Shown piece after piece: positions 51,815 to 60,459 of a DNA stretch of 64,000 nucleotides. The position numbers and the translations under genes were made by a program. The stretch lies in contig OW568873.1 in NCBI GenBank assembly GCA_938743325.2, positions 496,001-560,000 on the forward strand. The letters run 5' to 3'. Each line of letters begins with the position of its first letter. Position 1 is the first letter of the stretch. Under the pieces are notes generated by a model. The model had not been told where the DNA came from. It ran no database searches and saw nothing but the letters and a program-made list of their open reading frames with translations. The stretch is from Pycnococcus provasolii. Lineage: Eukaryota > Chlorophyta > Pseudoscourfieldiophyceae > Pseudoscourfieldiales > Pycnococcaceae.

Positions 51815-53299
51815 TCAAAATGCATTCAATCGGCCACCTTTCACGGCACTGCTACTTCCCCAGGGACCGGCATCTTTCGCGTAGTAGTCCATCGGATACG
51901 CTCGCGGCGACTCACCCCACCACGCGTTCACGTGGCCGCGCGCCACCTCCACCTCGTAGGGCGTCAGCAGAGGAGCGTCGCCAACCTCGTCGCCCCAGTC
52001 AATTGATAGGCGAGGACAGGCAACTTGCACATAAACGTCTGCACCGAGAGCCTTGAGACGATCTGGACGAAGTTCCGCCATCAGCACGACACGAGCGCGA
52101 GACGACTCTTCCTCGATTCTCTCGACAACGTGCTTCACAAGGCGCGGATTGCCCTGCCGTCCCAGCGTGCCAAATAGAGCCACGGCTGTTCCACCACGCT
52201 CGAGACGACCACGCGCCTCCTCCACGGCGTGGCGGCGGCTTTGGCGCATGCCCGTGTGGTCGTACTCCTCGCGAACCATCTCCTTCACGTACGGGTCGTA
52301 GCGGAATGCCGTCGCATTCGGATTCGCCATCATCATCGCCTCCATGTGAAAACGGCCGTCGGCGACAAACACAAAGGCGTCCAAGTTTGGCACGGACGGT
52401 GCGGTGCACCCCAGAACCTCGCCTGGAGAAAGCGGCTTCGCCTGCGGCACCGCGCCACGTCGGTCGCACATGCACGGGTACGCCTTCTGCCCGTCTTCCG
52501 TCTCCTCCGCAGCCAGCAGAGCTCTCGCCGCCGGCAGCGCGTGCGTGAACTGCACCGTTCCCGCGAGCGCCCACCGCGTCGACGGCCCTATGACAGGACT
52601 CGTCAGCTTGATGGACTCCACGAGGTGCTCGACGTCAACGGCGATGGTAACGAACACGTACATGACGGGAATGACTGTGCAGTCCACGGGAACAAGGCAC
52701 GAGTGGCCGTAGTGCACGAGCAGGTCAGCGCCGAGCGCCTTGGCGTTGAGGTCGTCAACGCAGCACGCGCCGTACGCGACGTCACCAAGCACGATGGCGA
52801 ATTCCACCTGCGGCCCTCCAAACGTCTCCACCAGGTCTGCGAGCGTGAGTGCGAACATCGCCAGGCCTTCTGGAAGCTGCAGTGCGATTCGTTTCGCCTT
52901 ATCTTTGTTGACCCGTGCGAGTGTCTTATCAATTTCAAAGTTGTACGCCGGTGGTAGGGCATCGACCATCGTGGCAAACTGCGGCGAGGATCTCCACCAG
53001 TAGTTTGTCGACCCTGATGTTGCCGCACTTGACGCAGACTGTGACGAAGGACGTGATGCGGCATCGATGGACGTTCGGGCGGAGATGCGCAGTGGAGCCG
53101 CCACACCACAAGCTGAAGGCTGATTCGTTGCTTCAAAGCAAGAAGAAGGACCACCACCACCACCACACGCACCACCACCACCACCACCACCACACGCACC
53201 ACCACCACCACCACACGCGTGATTGTTGTCGTTCATTGGAAATGAAACCCAAGGGAAAACGAAACGAAATCGGACAACAGGCGGCGGCGACACCGACAT
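51815..53299 (-). CDS. DPH1: Diphthamide synthase subunit DPH1
   Basis: A 494-residue subunit of the radical-SAM enzyme that transfers the 3-amino-3-carboxypropyl group to a histidine of elongation factor 2, the first step of diphthamide synthesis, with DPH2. The conserved core starts at residue 113 (ALPPAYNFEIDKTLARV, IALQLPEGLAMFA). The three iron-sulfur cysteines are in YGACCVDD (C179), LGCTAPSV (C298) and VACPRLSIDWG (C428). LVHYGHSCLVP and MDYYAKDAGPWG are family signatures, and the DPH1-type C-terminus separates it from DPH2. The first 110 residues are unusual: Gly/Cys-rich repeats from a GGT/CAC trinucleotide tract at about 53151-53217 and a Ser/Ala-rich linker. Starts at 53299, 53236 or 52969 are possible. 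Cytosolic. Confidence 0.93.
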   Translation of the reverse strand: MSVSPPPVVRFRFVFPWVSFPMNDNNHACGGGGGACGGGGGGGACGGGGGPSSCFEATNQPSACGVAAPLRISARTSIDAASRPSSQSASSAATSGSTNYWWRSSPQFATMVDALPPAYNFEIDKTLARVNKDKAKRIALQLPEGLAMFALTLADLVETFGGPQVEFAIVLGDVAYGACCVDDLNAKALGADLLVHYGHSCLVPVDCTVIPVMYVFVTIAVDVEHLVESIKLTSPVIGPSTRWALAGTVQFTHALPAARALLAAEETEDGQKAYPCMCDRRGAVPQAKPLSPGEVLGCTAPSVPNLDAFVFVADGRFHMEAMMMANPNATAFRYDPYVKEMVREEYDHTGMRQSRRHAVEEARGRLERGGTAVALFGTLGRQGNPRLVKHVVERIEEESSRARVVLMAELRPDRLKALGADVYVQVACPRLSIDWGDEVGDAPLLTPYEVEVARGHVNAWWGESPRAYPMDYYAKDAGPWGSSSAVKGGRLNAF

Positions 53300-53466
53300 C
53301 AGGCAGGCTCAAAGGGAACCCCCTCCCTGGTTAGGGTTAGGGTTAGGGTTAGGGTTTGGGTTAGGGTTAGGGTTTGGGGTTCGGGGTTGGTGGTCTCTTT
53401 TTTCACTTATCCCGTCCCGCTCGTCCCCCTCTGTGTCTGCGCATTTCTTTCCGAATCTTCTTGGGC
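53300..53466. promoter_or_regulatory. Short divergent promoter between DPH1 and nitronate monooxygenase genes
   Basis: Only 167 bp separate the two start codons, and about a third of it is a TTAGGG array, making this the clearest case of a telomere-like motif acting as, or sitting in, a bidirectional promoter. Confidence 0.55.
53331..53390 (+). repeat. TTAGGG/TTTGGG telomere-like array
   Basis: About eight units, mostly TTAGGG with TTTGGG and TTCGGG variants in the second half, in plus orientation between the DPH1 and nitronate monooxygenase starts. Confidence 0.95.
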
Positions 53467-54603
53467 ATGGCCACTCTTACTCCACCAATAAAGGCGTTGA
53501 GATTACGCCCTTGTGGCCTTCGTCTCCGTCTTTCCCGAGTCACGCGGGCCCCATGTCGGACTCGGACTCGGCCTCGTGTGATGATCTCTCTCTCTTCCAT
53601 GAACACGCGCTTTTCACGAGAATATCAACTAGCCTCACCACTGATGCTCGCACCCATGGGAGGGTGCGCCGGTGGAAAACTCGCTGCGGCGGTTTCTAAA
53701 GCAGGTGCCCTGGGATTAGTAGGAAGCGGAGGAGAGTCACAAAAGTATCTAAGGCAACAGTGGTCAATAAGTCAAGCTCAAGGAGGATGCCACGGATTTG
53801 GAATCAACGTCGCGCAAGTCAACGCAGAAGACCTGCGAACGCTCGTAGACACTCTAAAGCCGCAGGTCGTCTACTTAAGCTTCGGCGACGTGCGCGAAAA
53901 AGGACACGCCAACGCCGTCATCGACGGCGGCGCGCAGGTCATTGCTAACGCAGCCGATGTACAGACAGTCGTGAAGCACGCAGATGCGGGCGTGGCGGTG
54001 ATTGTCGTGCAAGGTGCGGACGCAGGAGGACACACAGACGGCAGGGCAAGCGCGTTTGCGGTGCTGCCCGAGGCACGCGACGCGCTCGACGCCGCAGGGC
54101 ACAACGACGTGCTTCTCGCGTACGCAGGAGGTGTCGCGGACGGCCGCGGAGTTGCCGCGGCGCTCACGCTCGGTGCTGACGCCGTTGTGCTGGGCACACG
54201 GCTCGCGGCGGCGGAGGAGAGCGACTACCTCGCGACGCAAAAGGAGGCGCTGCGAGGCGCGTCGGATGGCGCGAACGCCACGACCATCGGACGCTTCGTC
54301 GATGCGCTCAACGGCATTGACGAGCACTCGAGCGGCTTGCCTGGTCGTTGCTTGGTGAACCGCAGCACCGCGCTCAAGGATGCATGGGATAGTGCACCGT
54401 CGCCCGAGGCGCGTGCAGAGCTCTCAACCCAACACCGGGCTGGGGTGGCCGCCGCCGGCGGCGACGGCGCGGAGTGGGGAACAACATGGGCGGGTGCGGG
54501 CGTTGGGCTCGTGCCTGCGCATTCGCAAAGCGCCGCGGCCATTCTCGAGGAGGTTACCGCGGAGGCGGAGGCGGCGTTGAAGCGCGCAGGTTTATTGCTA
54601 TGA
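53467..54603 (+). CDS. Nitronate monooxygenase (2-nitropropane dioxygenase family)
   Basis: This encodes 378 residues from the ATG at 53467; the frame is open upstream across the promoter repeat. An FMN-dependent TIM-barrel enzyme: PLMLAPMGGCAGGKLAAAVS at the first strand, LGLVGSGGES, HGFGINV, the GADAGGHTDG signature with the catalytic His, and LLAYAGGVADGRGVAAAL followed by GADAVVLGTRLAA, which bind the FMN phosphate. It oxidises nitronates and related toxic nitro compounds such as propionate 3-nitronate. The first 40 residues (MATLTPPIKALRLRPCGLRL with RLSRVTRA) are Arg/Leu-rich without acidic residues, consistent with a mitochondrial or plastid transit peptide. Divergent from DPH1. Confidence 0.88.
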   Translation: MATLTPPIKALRLRPCGLRLRLSRVTRAPCRTRTRPRVMISLSSMNTRFSREYQLASPLMLAPMGGCAGGKLAAAVSKAGALGLVGSGGESQKYLRQQWSISQAQGGCHGFGINVAQVNAEDLRTLVDTLKPQVVYLSFGDVREKGHANAVIDGGAQVIANAADVQTVVKHADAGVAVIVVQGADAGGHTDGRASAFAVLPEARDALDAAGHNDVLLAYAGGVADGRGVAAALTLGADAVVLGTRLAAAEESDYLATQKEALRGASDGANATTIGRFVDALNGIDEHSSGLPGRCLVNRSTALKDAWDSAPSPEARAELSTQHRAGVAAAGGDGAEWGTTWAGAGVGLVPAHSQSAAAILEEVTAEAEAALKRAGLLL

Positions 54604-54877
54604 GCGTTCCTGAGATCCCTTATTCAGTAATGAAGTTGCACTGTACTCTGTCCAGCGGTTGTCCATTCACATCATTCACTTTCACCATTCAGCCCATTCA
54701 CCGGTGCCATTCACTGCGCGTTTTTGTTCATGGCGCAGGTGATTTCGAAGGTTGTATCACTCTATCAGGGCGCTTTCGTAAGCGTAGTGAGGGCTCCGGT
54801 TGCGACTTGCCTTCGTTGATGTCGTCGCCAGCGCCAGGAGCGTTCTTGTAAATGTTGGTATTACAGTAAAGTAGTGC

Positions 54878-56431
54878 TTACTCTGTTGTCGCGGCAGCAC
54901 CAGCACCTCCTCGTGAAACGCAACCTTTCTCGTCCACCATACCGAGCTCCTGCGCTGACGTGCCGTGATGACCGCAACGGTACTGCAAGTCCAAGCTGTG
55001 GCGACCCAAGTGCTCGGAATTCAAGTAGATGGCAAACTCGCCCACGGCACTCGAACATTTCACCAGGAAGTCGGCGTGAGCAAGCATCAACGCGTCCGTG
55101 AGAACGCACAGCGCCTTGAAACGGTCCATGCGAACGCCGTAGCTGCGCCAAAGGCTATTTTGGTACTGCTCGAGGCGCGCCGCATCGCCACCGCCGCCGC
55201 CGCCGCCTTGTAGTCCGACATCCAACAGGCGATTTCCAAACTCCGAGTTGGCGCGCAAGTTGCTTGAGCGAGGCATGCGACGCGCGAGAAAGCTACCACA
55301 CGTCGTCGTCGTCGTCGTCGTCGCATCTCGCACGTTCTCAGATGTTAGCACAGCCACACCACGCGATTCGTACCTGCGGCGAAAGGCATGCACGAAGTCG
55401 CGCGTGTCTGAGGCAACGTAGATGGCAGCACCTTTGCCACCACGGTTTGCAAGGTACGCGTCGACGGCGGGAAAGTAGTGCGCAGGTCCGAGCACCTCGC
55501 CTCCCCAAGCCTTGTCCGTGCCACGCAAATGCACGCCGACAACGTTCCTTGAGCGCCACGCGTCGTGTTCACGGAGCAGGCTCAATGCGTAGCTCACGCT
55601 CGACGCGCGCAAACGCACGTGCCTGTCGAGGATACCTGCGGCAAGCTTTCGATTTGTGTCGTACAGGTTAGCAGGGTAGTGCTCCCTCCTCGGGTCGTTA
55701 GCTTCCTTGGAGTACGTGTACGTGGTGATGTACTGTTCAGGCGGCGGTCTGTTGTTGAGGTGTATGGCCCAGAACGTGCCTTCGTCGACACGTTTGCAGC
55801 ACGTCGGTACAGGCGCGTGTTCGTCGTCGTCTCCGACGGGTAGGAAGAACGCCGTCCAGAAGTCGCCGCTATTTCTTCTCCTGCTTCTTGCAGTAGTCCT
55901 CCTTCTTCCCCACAGCGTTGCAAATTGGTTGTTCTCACCTTTGTGCGCGGGATATCCGTAGTGTTTGTTCTCCCACCTCACGCGAGGCTTGAGTTTGTGG
56001 TATTCCGCAAAGAGGAGTTGGTTGAATACTTGCACGACGGATGCGAAGAATCCCGCACCTGGGTCAAAGTTCGTCAAATGCAGGCAGTTGCATGACGCCG
56101 CCGCCGCCGACGCCGCCGCCGACTCCTCTGCATGTCTGCTGTCCGTATTTGTAGAAGGTGCAAGACGCGATTCATGTTCCCCATAATCATTTTCACGACA
56201 AAGAATCGTGTACTTTTGTAAAACGGGAGAGAATTCACACACGACAGGATTCAACGCGACTGCGACTGATGAAGAGTGGGAAGAAGAATCGGAAGAAGCA
56301 TGACTTGCCATAAACATCATCATCATCATACCTGTGAAAGTGACGCATAGTAAGAGTAACGTTCTTCTGTCATGTAGATGTCTGTCACGTCGAACTGTAA
56401 TGCGGCGACATGCACGCATGTCGTTCATCAA
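54878..56431 (-). CDS. Fucosyltransferase-like type II membrane glycosyltransferase
   Basis: A 517-residue protein with a basic head, a transmembrane anchor at about residues 24-44 (TLLLLCVTFTGMMMMMFMAS) and a lumenal domain, the layout of Golgi glycosyltransferases. The catalytic part has VVGVHLRGTDKAWGGE, which matches the H-x-R-x-TD motif of the GT23/GT68/NodZ fucosyltransferase superfamily, followed by AAIYVASDTRDFVHAFRRRY and DALMLAHADFLVKCSSAVGE, typical of the GDP-fucose-binding half. The specific acceptor cannot be told. A poly-Thr tract (from an ACG repeat near 55302) and a Gly run sit in loops. Convergent with the nitronate monooxygenase gene and divergent from RPN2. Confidence 0.78.
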   Translation of the reverse strand: MMNDMRACRRITVRRDRHLHDRRTLLLLCVTFTGMMMMMFMASHASSDSSSHSSSVAVALNPVVCEFSPVLQKYTILCRENDYGEHESRLAPSTNTDSRHAEESAAASAAAASCNCLHLTNFDPGAGFFASVVQVFNQLLFAEYHKLKPRVRWENKHYGYPAHKGENNQFATLWGRRRTTARSRRRNSGDFWTAFFLPVGDDDEHAPVPTCCKRVDEGTFWAIHLNNRPPPEQYITTYTYSKEANDPRREHYPANLYDTNRKLAAGILDRHVRLRASSVSYALSLLREHDAWRSRNVVGVHLRGTDKAWGGEVLGPAHYFPAVDAYLANRGGKGAAIYVASDTRDFVHAFRRRYESRGVAVLTSENVRDATTTTTTTCGSFLARRMPRSSNLRANSEFGNRLLDVGLQGGGGGGGDAARLEQYQNSLWRSYGVRMDRFKALCVLTDALMLAHADFLVKCSSAVGEFAIYLNSEHLGRHSLDLQYRCGHHGTSAQELGMVDEKGCVSRGGAGAAATTE

Positions 56432-56447
56432 TCAACACGTGTGCCCA

Positions 56448-56459
56448 ACCCTAACCCAT
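56448..56459 (-). repeat. Short CCCTAA telobox-like motif
   Basis: ACCCTAACCC about 20 bp from the start codon of the fucosyltransferase-like gene, in a divergent intergenic region. Confidence 0.7.
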
Positions 56460-56591
56460 AAATAGAAATGCGGGGCCCCAAGAAATGCAAATGCGGGCTG
56501 GGCTGGGAAATCACCCTTGACAAAAAAAAAATTTCCCTTAAACCCCGAATTCAAACCCCAATTATTCCTAAACCCCGAATCAAACCCCAAT

Positions 56592-56647
56592 CAAGGGCAT
56601 ATTAACGTAGGCATTAACGTAGGCATATTTACGTTAATATGCCCTTG
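56592..56647. repeat. Perfect 18-bp inverted repeat with 20-nt loop
   Basis: Arms 56592-56609 (CAAGGGCATATTAACGTA) and 56630-56647 are exact reverse complements. The loop contains a second partial copy of the GCATTAACGTAG segment, so the structure looks like a duplicated and inverted short unit. Confidence 0.97.
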
Positions 56648-56988
56648 CCCCAATCCCTTACAGTACCCCCGAATTCTTCAAACCCCAATTCCTTACCCCC
56701 GAATCAAACTCGAAAATTGAAAATTCCCTTAAACCCCGAATAATTCCCCGTGTCAATTATGAATTATCTTATATTTGGGGAACCGTCCTCGGTCCCAAAA
56801 GGTCAAAAGGGGTTTCGAAACCCAGGGCCCCCTTTGAATGAATTTAGGGTTTGGAAGCCCTCCCCCCCAGGGGGACTCTCGTTGGCCTGATCTGATTGGT
56901 TGAACCTTGAAGGTTTTTTCCCGCGGTCTCGCCGTTTTAGGTCATTTCCCCGGGACTCTCATTCTCATTCGCACTCTCCACTCACACC

Positions 56989-59900
56989 ATGGCGTCCCTC
57001 ATGGTCTCCAGCCACCCTTTAACAACAGGGAGTCTGAACAAGGGTGGGGCTCATTATAATAATGGCTCCTTCTCCACGTTCATGTCGACGAAGTCTGCGG
57101 CGGGGCTCCTGGCTCTCCTCGAAGAATCGGACGATCGACTGAAACAACACGCACTCTCGTGCCTGTTAAAAGTCGTCGACGCGCTCTGGTTTCAAGTCAG
57201 CTCGTCATTGCCGCTCATCGAAGCGCTCGCGGAAGACGAAGACTTCGAAGGTGCACAAATGGCGGGACTGCTGTGTGCGAGAGTCTTCTATCACCTTGGG
57301 GAGACGTCAGAAGCTCTCAGCTACGCGCTTTCCGCAGGGGCGCTCTTCGACCCGTCAGACGCGTCGGAATTCACACAAACCTTAATCGCCAAGTGCATCG
57401 AAACGTACGTCGCAGCTCGACAAGCCACGTACGACGCCGCGCTTAAGGCGTCGACGTCCGCAGACGGCGCGGCGGCCGACATCGACAAGCGCATCGAGCC
57501 GGTTGTCGAACGCATGCTCAAGGCGTGCGTCGATGACGGGAACACCGAGCAGGCTGTCGGACTCGCGATCGACTGCCGACGCCTCGACGCGCTCGAAACT
57601 GCAGTCAGCCAGTCAGCCATGGGAGGAAACGCCAGAGGTTCGCCCGACGCCGTCGCCGCAGCGCTCAGGTACGCGCTCAACGCCGCGCACACGTGTGCCG
57701 GCTCGCGCGCATTCCGCATCGAGCTGCTGCGCGTGCTCGTTCGCCTGCACCGCGCGCAGACGGACGTCGACCACCTCGCCGTCAGCCGCATACTTGTGCA
57801 CCTCGGTGATGCCAAGGGCGTCGCCGAACTGCTCGCGGGACTCGTCGCGCCGTCAGGCGACAGCATGGACGCGGAGGATGCCGCGGTTCCGGAACCGGTG
57901 CTCGTCGCGTACCAGGTGGCATTCGAGCTGTTCGAGGCGGAACAGCCGCCATTCCTTGCCGCGGTGCGCACAGAGGTGGAGACGATGGTCAAGCAACCTG
58001 CCGCGGAATCCGTCGAAGGGGAGGGTGCAGCGGCAGCAGCAGCGGCGGCGACGACGTCAACGCACGCGAGCGTTCTGCTTCGCATCCTGTCCGGCACCGT
58101 GCCAATGCACCTTCGCCTCGAATTCCTGTACAGCAAAAATTCCGCCGATCTGCTCGTACTCAAGGGTGTTAAGGATGCGATCGACAGTCGCTCGAGCGTG
58201 AACCACGGCGCGTGCGTTCTCGCGAACGCGTACATGCACACCGGAACGACCGTCGACACGTTCCTGCGCGAAAACCTCGACTGGCTCAGCCGGTCAACGA
58301 ACTGGAATAAGTTCTCCGCCACCGCGGGACTGGGGTGCATACACCGTGGACACGTCGCGCAGTCGAGGGCGCTACTCGCTCCGTACCTGCCGCGCACGGG
58401 GGGAGGCTCGAGCTCGCCGTACAGCGAAGGTGGCGCTCTGTATGCGCTAGGCCTGATCCACGTGAATCAGGGATCGTCGGCGACGCCGTTCCTGCTGCAG
58501 AGCCTGCGCGCTGCGTCGCACGAGGTGATCCAGCACGGCGCGTGCCTGGGTGTTGGCCTCGCCTCGATGGGTACCGCGGACGCTGAGACGTACGAAGACC
58601 TGAAGGGTGTGTTGTACACGGACAACGCCGTCGCTGGCGAGGCTGCTGGCATTGGCATCGGCCTGCTTCTTGCAGGGCGCATGGCACGCGCCGGCGATGC
58701 GCCGTCGTCTGGCAGGGATGCTGACGACGCTGCATCCGCGCTGTGCGCATCGGCATCGAGCGAACTGCTCGCATACGCTCACGACACGAGCCACGAGAAG
58801 ATCTCGCGCGGCATCGCCATCGGACTGGCGCTCATGTGCTTCGGCGCCGAGGAGGGTGCTGACACGCTCATCGCGACGCTATGCAACGACACGTCCGCGG
58901 TGCTACGGTACGGTGGAATGCTGGCGCTCGGACTCGCGTACCGTGGCACGGGCTCGAACGCCGCGGTGGCGAAGCTGCTGCACCACGCCGTCAGCGATGC
59001 ATCCGACGACGTGCGCCGCGCGGCGGTCACGAGCCTCGGATTCGTGCTGCCGCCGGGCAGCGAGCAGTGCGCGCATGTCGTGGGCCTGCTCGCCGAGAGC
59101 TACAACTCGCACGTGCGATATGGCGCTGCGATGGCGCTCGGCCTGTGCCACTGCGGGTCGTACTCGAAGACCGCGCTTGAGCTGTTGGACACCATGTCGA
59201 AGGACGGTGTTGACTTCGTGAGGCAGGGCGCGGCGATTGCCAAGGCGATGTGCCTCGTGGGAACGCCGGAGAGTGTCAAAGCTGTGCCCGCATTCCGCAA
59301 GGCGCTGGAGAAGAGCTACAAGGACAAGCACGAGGAGACGATGGCGAAGATGGGTTCCATCATGGCGGTGGGCATCCTCGACGCCGGAGGTCGCAACTGC
59401 ACGCTTAGCCGCGGGCGTGACAACGTGCCTCGCATGACGTCGACACTTGGCATGGCGCTTTTCATGCAGTACTGGTACTGGTACCCTCTCTCCTACATGC
59501 TTTCCGCGTCGTTCTCCCCATGCGCAATGATTGCCGTGAACGGCAAGCTGGCGATGCCAAGCAACTTTGTCGCTTGCTGCGACGCCAAGGCTTCCGTGTT
59601 TGCGTATCCACCGAAGCTGAGCAGTGACGCCGGCAAGGAGAAGGCGCGCAAGGGCGGTGCCGCGGTGCTGAGCACGACTGCCAAGGCTGCGAAGATGCGA
59701 AAGCAGAAAGCTGCCGCATCCGGTGGCGAAGGAGGCAAAGCTGCCATGGAGACGGAAAGCTCCGTGCCCACGAAAGGTGGGGCTGAGGGAACCGCGAGTG
59801 GAGACGGCGCGGCGACGGAGGATGGCAAAAAGGAGGAGGAGGAGACACCGTACAACCTTCTCTCGAACCCATGCCGCGTTGTTCCCACGCAGGAGACTAA

Positions 59901-60201
59901 GGTTCGCTTCTTCTCTCTGCCAAGCGACGGAGACGCGGCGATGACGGATGTTTCGCACGAAAATTCGCTCGCCGCAGCTCAGGCGGGTGTGCGCTACACT
60001 CCCGTTCGAGGCGACGGTGCGACGTGTGGAATTGTCGTGCTGCGCGACTCGCGCCCCGAGGATCCAGAGGAGCTCGTCGCGACAACGACGAGTGCCGAAG
60101 GTGCGGAAGAGCAGGCAGCAGCTGGTGGTGCGGCGGCAGCAGAGGAGGAGGAGGAGGAGGAGGAGCCTCCTGCGCCGTTCGAGTACCAGCCTGAGGCATG
60201 A
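56989..60201 (+). CDS. RPN2: 26S proteasome regulatory subunit RPN2 (PSMD1)
   Basis: A 1070-residue proteasome 19S base scaffold subunit, somewhat longer than human PSMD1 (953). The N-terminus shows AAGLLALLEESDDRLKQHAL and a helical rod; the middle carries proteasome/cyclosome repeats, visible as repeated ALGLI, GVGLASMG, GIGLLLAG, ALGLAYRG, SLGFVLP and ALGLCHCG units from about 460 to 770. The C-terminal beta part includes NVPRMTSTLGMALFMQYWYW. The very end, PPAPFEYQPEA after an acidic run, keeps the PFEY core that docks the ubiquitin receptor RPN13 in other eukaryotes. Insertions include an Ala/Thr tract near 345 and a charged Lys/Ala/Gly segment at about 885-945. Nucleus and cytosol. Confidence 0.95.
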   Translation: MASLMVSSHPLTTGSLNKGGAHYNNGSFSTFMSTKSAAGLLALLEESDDRLKQHALSCLLKVVDALWFQVSSSLPLIEALAEDEDFEGAQMAGLLCARVFYHLGETSEALSYALSAGALFDPSDASEFTQTLIAKCIETYVAARQATYDAALKASTSADGAAADIDKRIEPVVERMLKACVDDGNTEQAVGLAIDCRRLDALETAVSQSAMGGNARGSPDAVAAALRYALNAAHTCAGSRAFRIELLRVLVRLHRAQTDVDHLAVSRILVHLGDAKGVAELLAGLVAPSGDSMDAEDAAVPEPVLVAYQVAFELFEAEQPPFLAAVRTEVETMVKQPAAESVEGEGAAAAAAAATTSTHASVLLRILSGTVPMHLRLEFLYSKNSADLLVLKGVKDAIDSRSSVNHGACVLANAYMHTGTTVDTFLRENLDWLSRSTNWNKFSATAGLGCIHRGHVAQSRALLAPYLPRTGGGSSSPYSEGGALYALGLIHVNQGSSATPFLLQSLRAASHEVIQHGACLGVGLASMGTADAETYEDLKGVLYTDNAVAGEAAGIGIGLLLAGRMARAGDAPSSGRDADDAASALCASASSELLAYAHDTSHEKISRGIAIGLALMCFGAEEGADTLIATLCNDTSAVLRYGGMLALGLAYRGTGSNAAVAKLLHHAVSDASDDVRRAAVTSLGFVLPPGSEQCAHVVGLLAESYNSHVRYGAAMALGLCHCGSYSKTALELLDTMSKDGVDFVRQGAAIAKAMCLVGTPESVKAVPAFRKALEKSYKDKHEETMAKMGSIMAVGILDAGGRNCTLSRGRDNVPRMTSTLGMALFMQYWYWYPLSYMLSASFSPCAMIAVNGKLAMPSNFVACCDAKASVFAYPPKLSSDAGKEKARKGGAAVLSTTAKAAKMRKQKAAASGGEGGKAAMETESSVPTKGGAEGTASGDGAATEDGKKEEEETPYNLLSNPCRVVPTQETKVRFFSLPSDGDAAMTDVSHENSLAAAQAGVRYTPVRGDGATCGIVVLRDSRPEDPEELVATTTSAEGAEEQAAAGGAAAAEEEEEEEEPPAPFEYQPEA

Positions 60202-60459
60202 CACATTACGTTCGAGAAGACTTTCTTTTCCGAGAGAGTCTTTCTTCGTTTGGTTTTGGAAAGGGGGCGCAAGTAACAAAAGAAAATCTTCCATTGCGCA
60301 AATTTAAATTCCTACCCTGCCCCACTATTACATTCAACCAAACGGCGGACTTAGGTGGACTTAGGTGGGCCTAACCTCCCAGATTGCCCAAAATTGGACA
60401 TTTCTAATTATGATTGTAGGATATAAATAAAATAGAAACAATCCTACAAGAATTTAATA

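Larger units (their letters stand above)
56432..56988. other. AT-rich divergent intergenic region with fold-back and CCCCGAAT-type repeats
   Basis: 557 bp between the fucosyltransferase-like and RPN2 genes. A CCCTAACCC motif lies at 56448-56459. From about 56535 to 56750 the sequence is unusually AT-rich with several imperfect AAACCCCGAATC/AAACCCCAATT units and a perfect fold-back (separate entry). A TTTAGGGTTTGG motif occurs near 56843. Confidence 0.7.
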
